Shown here one piece after another: positions 37,781-46,606 of a stretch of 64,000 nt of DNA. How positions within the stretch are numbered: position 1 is the first letter of the stretch; the number at the start of each line of letters is the position of its first letter. Position numbers and translations under genes: made by a program. The stretch comes from Nostoc sp. UHCC 0870. GTDB lineage: Bacteria; Cyanobacteriota; Cyanobacteriia; Cyanobacteriales; Nostocaceae. The stretch covers positions 326,501 to 390,500 of the forward strand of contig NZ_CP091913.1 of the NCBI RefSeq assembly GCF_022063185.1, given 5' to 3'. The notes below the pieces were generated by a model. The model was given only the letters and a program-made list of their open reading frames with translations, searched no databases and had not been told where the DNA came from.

Positions 37781-38473
37781 TTAGTTGGAATTACCTGAAC
37801 AGTTCTTGTTTTCGAGGTCGCAGACATTGTAAATTTCTAACCGAGCTTCACCCAAACGGTAAGCAGCTAAATGCCAGGGTAGGGGTGTAGGGGGTAGAGA
37901 AATTGCTGATTCATCGATAGCTCTGACTAAAACTTGTTTATTAAAGGGAATTGACCTGCCTAAGTTATCAGAATTATTAAAAATTAATTGATTAGACAAA
38001 ATTTCTACCTTCCATTTTCCTTCACCAATGGGAGTTGGCTGGGAAATTCGCTGGATGATGAATATATGTTGATCACTTCTATTAGTATTGCCAAATTTCT
38101 GAGAAAAATTCAAATTATTAATCTCAGATAAAAATTTTGATTGAAAATTACTAGCTAATAACGAAGAACTAGTTTCCCAGATGGTTGCTTGTGGTTGTTT
38201 GGATGACCACGTGAGCATCAGGGTCATAGTTTCACCCACAAAGCGGCGAATTGTTTCTGGATGACGCTCCACACTTGATTTTGGGTCTACTGTAATCGCA
38301 TTACCGTTGACAAGTTGTACTAAACTGCGTGGTGTTAATCGCTGATTTAATAGCTCTAACATCGACCCGTGAAACATCAACAACATTAAAGTAAACAGGT
38401 GTAACCCAAATGTGCCGACAGCCAACATAGGGAGAATACTACTTTTTCTAGTTTCAGATTTCAGTAATTGCAT
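37781..38473 (-). CDS. VirB8/TraE-like protein, copy 2
   Basis: A 230-residue bitopic protein: short cytoplasmic N-terminus, one membrane segment (LAVGTFGLHLFTLMLLMF) and a periplasmic domain. It shares with its neighbour at 38610 the blocks TFGLH, P-x2-IRRFVGETM-x3-L-x-WS and PFNKQVLVRAID, so the two are paralogs. Topology, size and place fit VirB8/TraE, the assembly scaffold of T4SS. Family homology cannot be proven by eye. Confidence 0.66.
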   Translation of the reverse strand: MQLLKSETRKSSILPMLAVGTFGLHLFTLMLLMFHGSMLELLNQRLTPRSLVQLVNGNAITVDPKSSVERHPETIRRFVGETMTLMLTWSSKQPQATIWETSSSLLASNFQSKFLSEINNLNFSQKFGNTNRSDQHIFIIQRISQPTPIGEGKWKVEILSNQLIFNNSDNLGRSIPFNKQVLVRAIDESAISLPPTPLPWHLAAYRLGEARLEIYNVCDLENKNCSGNSN

Positions 38474-38609
38474 AATAAGCGTGACCAGAGAATAGAATCA
38501 TGCTGTCTTACTCTGTGCCTCCGTGTCTCTGTGGTTAAATCTTTCCACCACAGAGGCACATTCGCGGAGCGTCCCGCAGGGAAGACACAGAGAAAAAATA
38601 GTCTTGAAT
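38474..38609. repeat. dispersed inverted repeat between the VirB8-like paralogs
   Basis: CTCTGTGTCT-type words (CCTCCGTGTCTCTGTGG and CCACAGAGGCAC) face each other around a GC-rich CGCGGAGCGTCCCGCAGGG segment. The word CCACAGAGGCACGGAGACAC recurs near 58798-58820. Confidence 0.7.
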
Positions 38610-39425
38610 TTATTTAATGAAACTATCATTTGTACATGGATTTGATTGATTTGTATCTCCATTGTTATAGTTATCTATTAAACATAAATTCCGAATTTCA
38701 TAAATTTCTAATTTATCAGTGCGACTACTATAAATGGCTTTTTGCAAGTCGGTACTATTTTCCGCTAAGGGATAGGGAAAATAATCTACTGCACGTACCA
38801 ATAAGTCTTTATTAAACGGAGTAATTAATCTTTGACCATCAGCTTGTTTTTTTTGGATTAAATCGGCTACCATGCCTACGCGCCACTGACCGGGTGAGAT
38901 TTGTACAGGGGGATAAACTCGCTTGATGATTAGTTGTGCGGTCATGGCTTGGTTGGGGTTACTAGCAAAAACCTCTGGTGGAGTCATGTCAGCTAATACG
39001 CTTAAAAAACCTTTGCGAAAATCTTCAGAAATGGCGAAACTTGCTACCCAACTGCTAGTAGTAACTTTCTGGCTACCGCCGGTTGGTGTTCTGACTAAAA
39101 TTCCCGCGTCGGTTTTGGGTTTGGCGACTTCTTCAATGGTTTGTGGGGGTAGAGTTCCCGACCAATTAAACATTGACATCATCGTTTTACTCACAAACTG
39201 ACGAATAGCTTGGGGGTCTCTGGCTAATTCATCAATATTATTAATCGGTTGACCATCAATTGTCTGCACAAAAGTAGGGGGTTTTCGCAGGCTCAATTGG
39301 CGGATATTCAACCCTTGTACTATGAAAATTAATAATACTAAGAAGTGTAACCCGAAAGTAGCGATCGCAAATATTGTTAAAGCACTGATTTTTTGTTCTT
39401 TTTTTCTCGTCAACAAATTAGCCAT
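38610..39425 (-). CDS. VirB8/TraE-like protein, copy 1
   Basis: A 271-residue paralog of the next gene: membrane segment IFAIATFGLHFLVLLIFIV, then periplasmic domain with DPQAIRQFVSKTMMSMFNWS, FRKGFLSVLADMTPPEV, SPGQWRVGMVADLI and TPFNKDLLVRAVDYF. It carries an extra loop (PKTDAGILVRTPTGGSQ) that the copy at 37781 lacks. Two VirB8-like scaffolds in one locus could form a hetero-oligomer. Confidence 0.66.
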   Translation of the reverse strand: MANLLTRKKEQKISALTIFAIATFGLHFLVLLIFIVQGLNIRQLSLRKPPTFVQTIDGQPINNIDELARDPQAIRQFVSKTMMSMFNWSGTLPPQTIEEVAKPKTDAGILVRTPTGGSQKVTTSSWVASFAISEDFRKGFLSVLADMTPPEVFASNPNQAMTAQLIIKRVYPPVQISPGQWRVGMVADLIQKKQADGQRLITPFNKDLLVRAVDYFPYPLAENSTDLQKAIYSSRTDKLEIYEIRNLCLIDNYNNGDTNQSNPCTNDSFIK

Positions 39426-39446
39426 CGCTAATTCACCCCCGTATTT

Positions 39447-40514
39447 TTATATTCTGTCTCTCACTAATTCCGATGAATTACTAATAGCATTAAATACTGA
39501 CATTCCCCCTAAACCAGCTAAAATTAAAGATAATAGTGGTGCTAAAATGCCCAAAAAGATGATAAACCACATTAAATCAGGATTGGCATTTGGGTCTTGT
39601 GCTGGGCCATTCATGATGACTGCGGCAGTTAAAACGGCAATAATGTTAAAGGATATTTTGGCAATTCCCGCCGCTAAAAATCCTGTCACCCAAGCGAAAA
39701 TCGGTTTACCAGCTACAGGTAACAAAGAACCACCTACAGCTAAAGGGCCTAATGCTGCTATTAACAACATGGTGGCTTCAATTAAGTTTTGAAAGGCATA
39801 TTGCAAAGAGATGAGAAAGTTTTTAATTGTGGTTTGAGCGGTATTACCCAACAAGGAATTAAAGTTAGTTTCGGTAACAATTCCTGTGCCGAATCTAATC
39901 TGATTAACTTGATTTTCTAGTCTATTAATCCAGGTTTGATTACCATATAAATTTCTATATTCCCGCCAGAGGTTATCAATTCTTTCGCTGGCTTTGGTTA
40001 AGCATTGGCTTTGTTGTTCTCCCGTGAGTGACTGACAAGGACGTAGTAATGAACCAGCTACTTCTTCGGCTACACTCATATTTAATGCTTGCTGATAAAC
40101 TTGATTGGCATTGGCTGTAGTGATAACTTGCTGGTTGACTGTATTAATGAAGTTTCTCATGCCTAATGTCAAGTTTGAAAGAATGCTACCATTACCAGGA
40201 TTACTGAGTAAAACTACGACGATAAAAGGCCAGACAAGTGCTGATATGGGACGGGAATATTCACTGTGAATTACGTCTTTTAGCCATTGCATCATGAAAA
40301 ATAAAAGTGTGCCAACGGCGAAGAATACACCTAGGTTGGTTAATGCTCCATAGAGGTTGTTATTGGTATTATTTTGGAGTAGGTCTAGCCATTGATTGTC
40401 CCAGCTTTCGGCTAGGCGGCGCGCTGTTGTTGCACCGCTATTTAGGGTGTCGGTGATGCCAATTTCGGCTAGGATTTGTTTCGCGCAAAGGCGCAAAGGC
40501 GCAAAGGTAGTCAT
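39447..40514 (-). CDS. VirB6/TrbL-like polytopic membrane protein
   Basis: A 355-residue protein with about six membrane segments: one pair at about 60-110, then a long periplasmic region (about 120-225, two Cys), then four segments (ATMLLIAALGPLAVGGSLLP onward). This is the VirB6/TrbL layout, an inner-membrane channel part. The first 12 codons (TTFAPLRLCAK) are encoded by a dispersed GCGCAAAG tandem repeat at 40481-40507, so a repeat has become coding or the true start lies further in. Confidence 0.7.
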   Translation of the reverse strand: MTTFAPLRLCAKQILAEIGITDTLNSGATTARRLAESWDNQWLDLLQNNTNNNLYGALTNLGVFFAVGTLLFFMMQWLKDVIHSEYSRPISALVWPFIVVVLLSNPGNGSILSNLTLGMRNFINTVNQQVITTANANQVYQQALNMSVAEEVAGSLLRPCQSLTGEQQSQCLTKASERIDNLWREYRNLYGNQTWINRLENQVNQIRFGTGIVTETNFNSLLGNTAQTTIKNFLISLQYAFQNLIEATMLLIAALGPLAVGGSLLPVAGKPIFAWVTGFLAAGIAKISFNIIAVLTAAVIMNGPAQDPNANPDLMWFIIFLGILAPLLSLILAGLGGMSVFNAISNSSELVRDRI

Positions 40515-40519
40515 ACATA

Positions 40520-41275
40520 TTAATTCTCTGGTTTTGTACCAAATAATTCTATCTGGGAGGTGGTGCGTAATAGTCTGGATGCTTCTGTGGCTGAATCTAA
40601 TCTCCTCGCTCGATTTGATTCTTCTATTTGTTGGGAAATGTTGGCTAAGTTTAAATTGGAGTATTGAATAAATTGATTAGTTTGCAAAGTTTGGGCTAAG
40701 TTTTCAGCTATTATTTTTGATTGTTCACTCTGGATTTTAATACTTTGAAGCTGCAAGTTGGACTCTCCTCTTTTGGCAACGGTTTCTGCAACACCAGGAG
40801 GTAAATTATTGACAATTAGATCGAATATACTATTGGATTCATTATTAATATTAGTAATATTCTCTATGGTGCGTTCAGTATTTTCTAGTTTATTTTTTGT
40901 TCTGATTTGGGCATCTCTCCCTAAAACACCTACTACTGAACTACGAGTTATTACTCGATTAATTTCGTTGTTGACTGAATTAGAATGTACTGCTTGATTA
41001 TTCTCAAATTTATCAGGGATAGAATTAAAGAATAAAATACCTTGACGGGCTTGCTTTCCTGCATCTATGGGATTAGGTAAATTCAAATCACCACGAGAAC
41101 TATTTACAGCATTTTGTGTATTATTCTCTAAACTGTCACTTAGGTTATTTCTCAGATAGTTTTGGAAGTCTGTAGAGTAATATTGAAAGTCTGTCCAAAC
41201 TTGACCTAGTTGTGCGATCGCTGGCAAAATTAATAAGGCTGAAAATGTCAGAGTTAATAAAGTAGTTTTTTTCAT
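40520..41275 (-). CDS. secreted VirB5/TrbJ-like protein
   Basis: A 251-residue protein with a signal peptide (KKTTLLTLTFSALLILPAIA, cleavage after AIA). The mature chain is almost all helical and Asn/Gln-rich, with coiled-coil stretches near 150-235. VirB5/TrbJ proteins are helical periplasmic pilus-tip parts encoded between VirB4 and VirB6, which is exactly this position. No sequence motif proves it. It ends 5 bp before the VirB6-like start. Confidence 0.62.
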   Translation of the reverse strand: MKKTTLLTLTFSALLILPAIAQLGQVWTDFQYYSTDFQNYLRNNLSDSLENNTQNAVNSSRGDLNLPNPIDAGKQARQGILFFNSIPDKFENNQAVHSNSVNNEINRVITRSSVVGVLGRDAQIRTKNKLENTERTIENITNINNESNSIFDLIVNNLPPGVAETVAKRGESNLQLQSIKIQSEQSKIIAENLAQTLQTNQFIQYSNLNLANISQQIEESNRARRLDSATEASRLLRTTSQIELFGTKPEN

Positions 41276-41310
41276 ATATCTATCACCCCAGTCACATAAC
41301 TTAATTTTGA

Positions 41311-41365
41311 ATTTTGTTAGCGCAGCGTTAGCGAGTCCGCGAGCGTCATTTTGAATTTTGAATTG
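41311..41365 (-). repeat. dispersed repeat, copy 2 (inverted relative to 6781)
   Basis: The GC-rich block TAGCGAGTCCGCGAGCGTCA with flanking heptamers matches 6781-6843 on the opposite strand. It fills the gap between the VirB4-like and VirB5-like genes. Confidence 0.8.
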
Positions 41366-41371
41366 ATACGA

Positions 41372-44119
41372 CTAACTACCACGCAGCGAAGCCACTAACT
41401 GACGGGCAAATATAGAAATTGCTTCATATTTATTGCTATAAGTTTGCATTGCTTGTTGACGGGCGGTTTGTTCATTGGGATTATTCGCAACTACTGCTAA
41501 TTGTTCGTAGCCGGGATAGTAACGACAGAAGGTAGTGATACCGTTATCGTCTAGTAGCCATTGACTATATACTCCTTCTTTGCGGGGAAAAAAGCTTTCG
41601 GTGGCGTTGCGGGATATAATTTCGCGGGGATATTTCAAGATGCTGACAAAACTATCTACGGCGACTGGTTGAATACGCCCAATTAATCTGGTGGTGAGGT
41701 TTTGTAAAATCTTGGATGCGGCTCTAGATTTGGCGATGGTGTCGGGGTCTTGGGCTGATAAGATGACTCTAATACCGGCTTTTGCACCGTTGGCGCACAT
41801 TCTGCCCACTAAATCAGAAATTTGGTCAAATTCAAATAAAATTGGGGCTTCATCAATAAAGAAGATGGACGCGGGACTACTTAAGGCGCGGCGCAAGGCG
41901 GCGGAATAGGCACTTAAGGAAAGTACGGCTGCATCTTCGTTATCGGAGAGGTTTCGTAGTGCAAATACTAATAGTTGGGCATCGGTAGGAAAGCTGGATG
42001 GTGCAGAGATGGCTTGTCCCACGCGGCTAGATAGCCAAAACCTTAACCGGAGGTGAATTTGACTCAGTGCATCTTCTACTCTACCACTTACGGCATCTAG
42101 TCGCAGATGTTCGGGGGAACAGAAATGCAGAAAGTCTTGTAGGGTAGGGGTTTTCTGCCAAGCTGGACTACCAAAACCTGCTTCTATGGCCATCCGATAG
42201 CGTTCTTGAATGCCGATATCAGCAAAGAAGGCTGTTAAAGCTAGGTTGAGGAGAGAACGCACGGTTTGGGTGAGGAGTTGATTATCGCTGGATGACCCTA
42301 ACACCATTGTCATGAGGGCTGATTCCAAAAAGGCGGTATAATCGAGTAAGCGATCGCGTTGTTGTTCAGGATCGAGCGATCGCAAGTCTGGTTGCTCAAA
42401 TAAGTTATTGGATTGTTTAGAAATATCAAAGTAAGCCCCGTTCCCTCCCATGAACTCGGTATAGTCGGTAAATGTTGATGTGCCGTCTGGTTTGGGAAAG
42501 TCTAAGGCGACTACAGGAATACCATGCGCCAAGGCTTGGGTTAAAATTCCTGAAACTAACACTGATTTACCTGCACGGGTGGTAGCAAATAAAGCTAAGT
42601 TTTTGTGCTGATTAAATAAGTCTAGATGTATCGGTGTACCGCCTTCTTCTGCTACTAATTCAAAGCCTTGTTTATCTCCAGCTTTGGTTAATACTAAAGG
42701 CATCAACCCCGCCACTTCACTAGTTAAATATAACTGACGACGGTTAAATGGTTTGACTAATAAACCTTCCCAAACTATGGGTAGAGACTGTAACCAAATC
42801 TTCCAGGCGTATTCTATTTCTCTCACTACCTGGGCTGGACGTTGAAAACAGTTTTCAATATATCTTGTCGCTTCGTCTAATTTTTCTACTGTGGGACGAT
42901 GGACAAAAATTGCCACCCCCGTATAAATGGGAACTGCACCTTCATATAATTGTTCTTGGGCTGCGACGGATTTTTTTAATTTTAATTGAGCATTAACATC
43001 AATAGTTCTACTTTTTTCTTGCGCCATCATTGCTGTCATATTTGACTGCTTTAGCACTCGCTGCAAGGTAGTTTTGACCAAAGCTGGATTTGCTGGTGTT
43101 AGTTCACAAACAATTTCTGTATCTACTACCGTTTCCCTAGCTAGTAGTTCCCATAAATACCGCAGTTGAGCGAATTTATTCGGCCAACCACCGGGTTTTT
43201 CTAAGAAAGTCAATGCGCCAATATATTTATTGTTCACATTTACCCATCTGCGATCGGCACAAGGTACGCTAGAATCCATCAGCATGGTTGTACTGTGGAT
43301 ATTTTCCATCAGCAATTTTGTACTAGGTAAATCGGAAGAGACTTCTTCGTGCAGTCCATTTTCATCTAAGTTAACTAATTGGGGAATTGGTATTGCTTGG
43401 GTATCGTTAAACCGCCGCCAAATATTTTCCCAGAGTTCTCCAGCATTCAGGGGTTTAATATCTAAACCCATTTTGTTCGATAACAACTGTTCCCAACGAC
43501 AAAACCCTTGTTGGTAAGCTTTGATAATAACTGTTTCTATCCGTTGATTTTCAATATCTGCCAGTTCACCCTTAAATTTTAACCACCAACCTTCAGCTTG
43601 ACCTAACAGCTTTTCAATCCAATCATTGGCATTGGTGGAATTTGGCTCAACGGTGTACGTCACATAAATTTTGAGGAATTTTGGCTTACGCAATCCGGCG
43701 TTAGTTAGTTCTTTAATTCTGGCTCTTTCTGCCATCAATAAATATTTAATATCCCGTGAAGGAGCAGATTTAATTAAGTCTGTTAGTTCTGCTTGTCTCT
43801 CCGTATCAGAACTAAAAGAACCCATGTGTAATGTCATTCTCTCCCCATCGGGGATGTCTTTTAAGCCAGATTCAATATTATCAAAAATTGTGTCTATTTG
43901 TTCATTTCTTAAGGTGGTGTGGATACCTCGACACTCAAAACCAAAAACAAAGCAGAATCTATCTTTTTGAATGCCTTTAGTTAAAATATATGCGCCCACA
44001 TCCCGCCCATCTAATAAGATACGCAGCATGGTTGATAAATGCAGAGCATCTTCAAAAGGCGTTAACCTACTTTCTTGTCCGGCGATACCGACGCTTTGTT
44101 TTCCGATTTTTTGCTTCAT
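41372..44119 (-). CDS. VirB4/TraC-family ATPase
   Basis: A 915-residue cytoplasmic ATPase that powers pilus assembly or transport. The N-terminal half is the VirB4/TraC-type domain. The motor half has Walker A as ALFATTRAGKSVLVSG (about residue 515; the first Gly of GxxxxGKS is Ala) and Walker B as ASIFFIDEAPILFEF (about 755), followed by GIRVILSAQDPDTIAKS. FRYYPGYEQLAV closes the domain. The start overlaps the upstream gene by 53 bp; a later Met (about residue 31) would remove the overlap. It is the surest T4SS marker here. Confidence 0.88.
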   Translation of the reverse strand: MKQKIGKQSVGIAGQESRLTPFEDALHLSTMLRILLDGRDVGAYILTKGIQKDRFCFVFGFECRGIHTTLRNEQIDTIFDNIESGLKDIPDGERMTLHMGSFSSDTERQAELTDLIKSAPSRDIKYLLMAERARIKELTNAGLRKPKFLKIYVTYTVEPNSTNANDWIEKLLGQAEGWWLKFKGELADIENQRIETVIIKAYQQGFCRWEQLLSNKMGLDIKPLNAGELWENIWRRFNDTQAIPIPQLVNLDENGLHEEVSSDLPSTKLLMENIHSTTMLMDSSVPCADRRWVNVNNKYIGALTFLEKPGGWPNKFAQLRYLWELLARETVVDTEIVCELTPANPALVKTTLQRVLKQSNMTAMMAQEKSRTIDVNAQLKLKKSVAAQEQLYEGAVPIYTGVAIFVHRPTVEKLDEATRYIENCFQRPAQVVREIEYAWKIWLQSLPIVWEGLLVKPFNRRQLYLTSEVAGLMPLVLTKAGDKQGFELVAEEGGTPIHLDLFNQHKNLALFATTRAGKSVLVSGILTQALAHGIPVVALDFPKPDGTSTFTDYTEFMGGNGAYFDISKQSNNLFEQPDLRSLDPEQQRDRLLDYTAFLESALMTMVLGSSSDNQLLTQTVRSLLNLALTAFFADIGIQERYRMAIEAGFGSPAWQKTPTLQDFLHFCSPEHLRLDAVSGRVEDALSQIHLRLRFWLSSRVGQAISAPSSFPTDAQLLVFALRNLSDNEDAAVLSLSAYSAALRRALSSPASIFFIDEAPILFEFDQISDLVGRMCANGAKAGIRVILSAQDPDTIAKSRAASKILQNLTTRLIGRIQPVAVDSFVSILKYPREIISRNATESFFPRKEGVYSQWLLDDNGITTFCRYYPGYEQLAVVANNPNEQTARQQAMQTYSNKYEAISIFARQLVASLRGS

Positions 44120-44450
44120 GGTTAACTTCTAACAAGCTTTGATAACGAGCAAAGCCTCTTGTCCAAGTGGGAACTCCGATGAATTTACTTAAAAAACGCC
44201 AACTTCTACCACCAGTTAATATCCACCAAGTTGCTATTCCCCAACCAGCAATTAATGCAGTCCATAACCATCGTTGAAAGTCATCTTGGAAAACTCCCCC
44301 AAAAATTCCATTGATGATAAAGTATGATGCTAGGACAATTACTGTCCAAGGAAATATTTGATCGGCGGGAATAGGGCCTAATGATGGTTGTGAACCTAAA
44401 ATTTGATTGACTGGGCGAAATTCTTGTTGTCGTTCCTCAGACATAATCAA
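44067..44450 (-). CDS. VirB3/TraL-like small membrane protein
   Basis: A 127-residue protein with two adjacent hydrophobic segments (about 34-55 and 63-82) and a very basic end (KNRKTKRRYRRTRK). VirB3/TraL proteins are about 100-residue, two-segment inner-membrane partners of VirB4 and are encoded just upstream of it, as here. ATG 44444 is a second possible start. The gene's 3' end overlaps the VirB4 start by 53 bp, implying coupled translation. Confidence 0.6.
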   Translation of the reverse strand: MIMSEERQQEFRPVNQILGSQPSLGPIPADQIFPWTVIVLASYFIINGIFGGVFQDDFQRWLWTALIAGWGIATWWILTGGRSWRFLSKFIGVPTWTRGFARYQSLLEVNHEAKNRKTKRRYRRTRK

Positions 44451-44465
44451 TTAATACAGTGTACT

Positions 44466-45083
44466 TTATTTATTACTATCACCAATCACAAATCCTGTGA
44501 GAACATCTGCAACAGTCACAGCCACAACCACTAATAAAGGAGTTCTCGCCATACTTTGCCAATCTTCATCCTTCCGAACTGCGTTGATGACACCAATTAA
44601 AGCCACAGCTATATACAGTAAATAAATCGCGCGTAACACATTAAAGATTAAACTAACTGCGGGTTGACTGTTGTTAGTGCTTGATGCTCCCTGGGTTAAT
44701 GTATTTATAAAAAAATCTTCAGCCCTTTTGAAAAATTGAGCATTAGCCGGAGCAGCAAAATAATCTAACCAAAACAGGCTCATAATCATAGCTACAGCTA
44801 AAACTTGACCAATGATCAACCAACGTTTTGGTAGATGTGACTGTTGCCCAATTTGTTGAATTACTATGGCGATTAAACTACCAGCCAGTAAACAAAAAAC
44901 CAAGAAAGGACTTTTTAAGCTAATCACGCTTAAAAATACAGCACAAGCCAATAAAAACGGGACTGATTCGATTAATTTTAGCCACCAAAATGCTAATATT
45001 TTTCTGAATTTGTCAGTAACTTGTACTAGGTTAGCTGTTAAACCTCGCTCATTTTTTTGAACAGGAAGACTATTCTTAAGCAT
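44466..45083 (-). CDS. membrane protein with VirB2/TrbC pilin-like C-terminal half
   Basis: A 205-residue protein. The first half has three hydrophobic segments (about 35-60, 62-80, 90-110). At about residue 110-118 comes APANAQFF, which looks like an AxA signal-peptidase site. The remaining 90 residues hold a polar stretch, two hydrophobic helices (VLRAIYLLYIAVALIGVI and PLLVVVAVTVADVLTGFVI) with a short basic loop, the layout of VirB2/TrbC pilins. As first gene of the locus it fits the VirB2 slot. The long polytopic leader is unusual. Confidence 0.55.
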   Translation of the reverse strand: MLKNSLPVQKNERGLTANLVQVTDKFRKILAFWWLKLIESVPFLLACAVFLSVISLKSPFLVFCLLAGSLIAIVIQQIGQQSHLPKRWLIIGQVLAVAMIMSLFWLDYFAAPANAQFFKRAEDFFINTLTQGASSTNNSQPAVSLIFNVLRAIYLLYIAVALIGVINAVRKDEDWQSMARTPLLVVVAVTVADVLTGFVIGDSNK

Positions 45084-45579
45084 TTAGTAATTTCCTTACC
45101 AGTTGTTGCAAATATAGGTTCGTTGTGATATCGAAACTTTGATAATTTAACATGATATAACACTCGTTATTCAAAAAAATTTAGACTCTTACTTAGAATA
45201 TCCATCCCTCCTATTAACTATTGTTAAAATTTAGTTAACAACATCTTAACATTATGTTAAATAAAAGTTTTTGCTAGTATCCAAATTCCAGATTTTATAA
45301 ATGCTGTAGATTGATCAGACTAGTAACGCAGTGAAGTTAAAGTTCAAAATAAATGTCAATTTTTAAGAAAAGTTTTTTGGATAAATTGATCAATTAATGC
45401 TATGATTAGTTCAAAATGTCATTCATATTAACGTAAATACACTAAATCTAGAATCACTCCTCTTTTTTTCTCGGTATAGATATAGATTTACCGATGATAA
45501 GCAGATTGATTAAATTTTGGTATCTATAGCGATCGCATTCCTGATAACCTTTGCACTAGGTTAATGGATAGGGGGCAAA
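45084..45579. other. 496-bp divergent promoter region
   Basis: AT-rich DNA between the T4SS-like locus (leftward) and the dehydrogenase (rightward). A HIP1 site lies at about 45529. No gene, RNA or large repeat was recognised; promoters of both sides should be here. Confidence 0.6.
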
Positions 45580-46566
45580 ATGTCTAGTCTGAAACACCTT
45601 GAGGGAAAAGTGGCATTAGTCACAGGTGCGACACGGGGTATTGGCAAGGGAATTGCGATCGCACTTGGTGAAGCCGGAGCGACTGTATATATTACAGGAC
45701 GCAGGTTAAACCAAAACTCTAGCGATGATATTGCAGGTAGTCTGAGTGAGACTCAATTAGCCGTAGAACAAGCAGGGGGCGTATGTATTCCCGTGCAGGT
45801 AGACCACAGCGATGATGAGCAGGTGCGGTTACTGTTTGAGCGTATCGAAGATGAGCAGCAGGGAAAACTCGACCTACTGGTGAATAACGTTTATGCAGGA
45901 GTCCCGGCATTAACGGATGCTCAAGGTAAACCCTTTTGGGAATGTGAACCGAGTCTGTGGGATGCTTGTAACAACGTTGGTCTGCGTAGCCATTATATAG
46001 CCAGTGTATTTGCTAGTCGCATCATGGCCAAGCAAAAACAGGGGCTAATTTGTAACATTTCCTCTTGGGGTGGTCTGTCCTATATATTTGGTGCAGCTTA
46101 TGGTGCTGGGAAAGCCGGCTGCGATCGCCTCACATCTGATATGGCTGTAGAGTTAAAACCATACAATATTACTGCTGTTTCCATCTGGCCGGGAATCGTG
46201 GGTACAGAACTCTTTTCCCAACTCGCCTCAGAAATGGCGGAGCAAAATACCCATAATCAAACAACCTCAGTCATCAGTGAGCGATATAACTGGGAAACTC
46301 CCTTATTCACAGGACGCGTAATAGCTAAATTAGCTACAGAACCAAACATCATCCGCCGTACAGGACGCGTACAGATTGTAGCTGAATTAGCTCAACAATA
46401 CAGAATTGTAGATCAAGATGGCAACCTACCTGCATCCCTACGTTCACTACGATTTCTTATCCCTTCTGCCCTACCTAGCCTCAGAAAACATTCCTGGCTC
46501 ATCCCAGATATTAAAGTACCTTGGTCACTCTTACTATTAACCGCCCTCAAATCCCCTAAAATTTAA
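45580..46566 (+). CDS. short-chain dehydrogenase (DHRS1-like)
   Basis: A 328-residue SDR: NAD(P)-binding TGATRGIGKGIA, LVNNVYAGV, catalytic Ser in ISSWGGLSY and the YGAGK Tyr-Lys pair (AAYGAGKAGCDRL). WDACNNVGLRSHYI and VSIWPGIVGTEL are characteristic of the DHRS1-like group. Substrate unknown. A tail of about 60 residues follows the SDR core. The next gene, another SDR, starts 40 bp later across a heptamer array. Confidence 0.9.
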   Translation: MSSLKHLEGKVALVTGATRGIGKGIAIALGEAGATVYITGRRLNQNSSDDIAGSLSETQLAVEQAGGVCIPVQVDHSDDEQVRLLFERIEDEQQGKLDLLVNNVYAGVPALTDAQGKPFWECEPSLWDACNNVGLRSHYIASVFASRIMAKQKQGLICNISSWGGLSYIFGAAYGAGKAGCDRLTSDMAVELKPYNITAVSIWPGIVGTELFSQLASEMAEQNTHNQTTSVISERYNWETPLFTGRVIAKLATEPNIIRRTGRVQIVAELAQQYRIVDQDGNLPASLRSLRFLIPSALPSLRKHSWLIPDIKVPWSLLLLTALKSPKI

Positions 46567-46603
46567 TCTGAATTTTGAATTTTGAATTTTGAATTTTGAA
46601 TTG
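46567..46603. repeat. TTTTGAA heptamer array
   Basis: Four to five copies of the heptamer TTTTGAA between two co-oriented dehydrogenase genes. The same unit recurs at about 55983-56040 and 60577-60610. Confidence 0.85.
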
Positions 46604-46606
46604 TCC

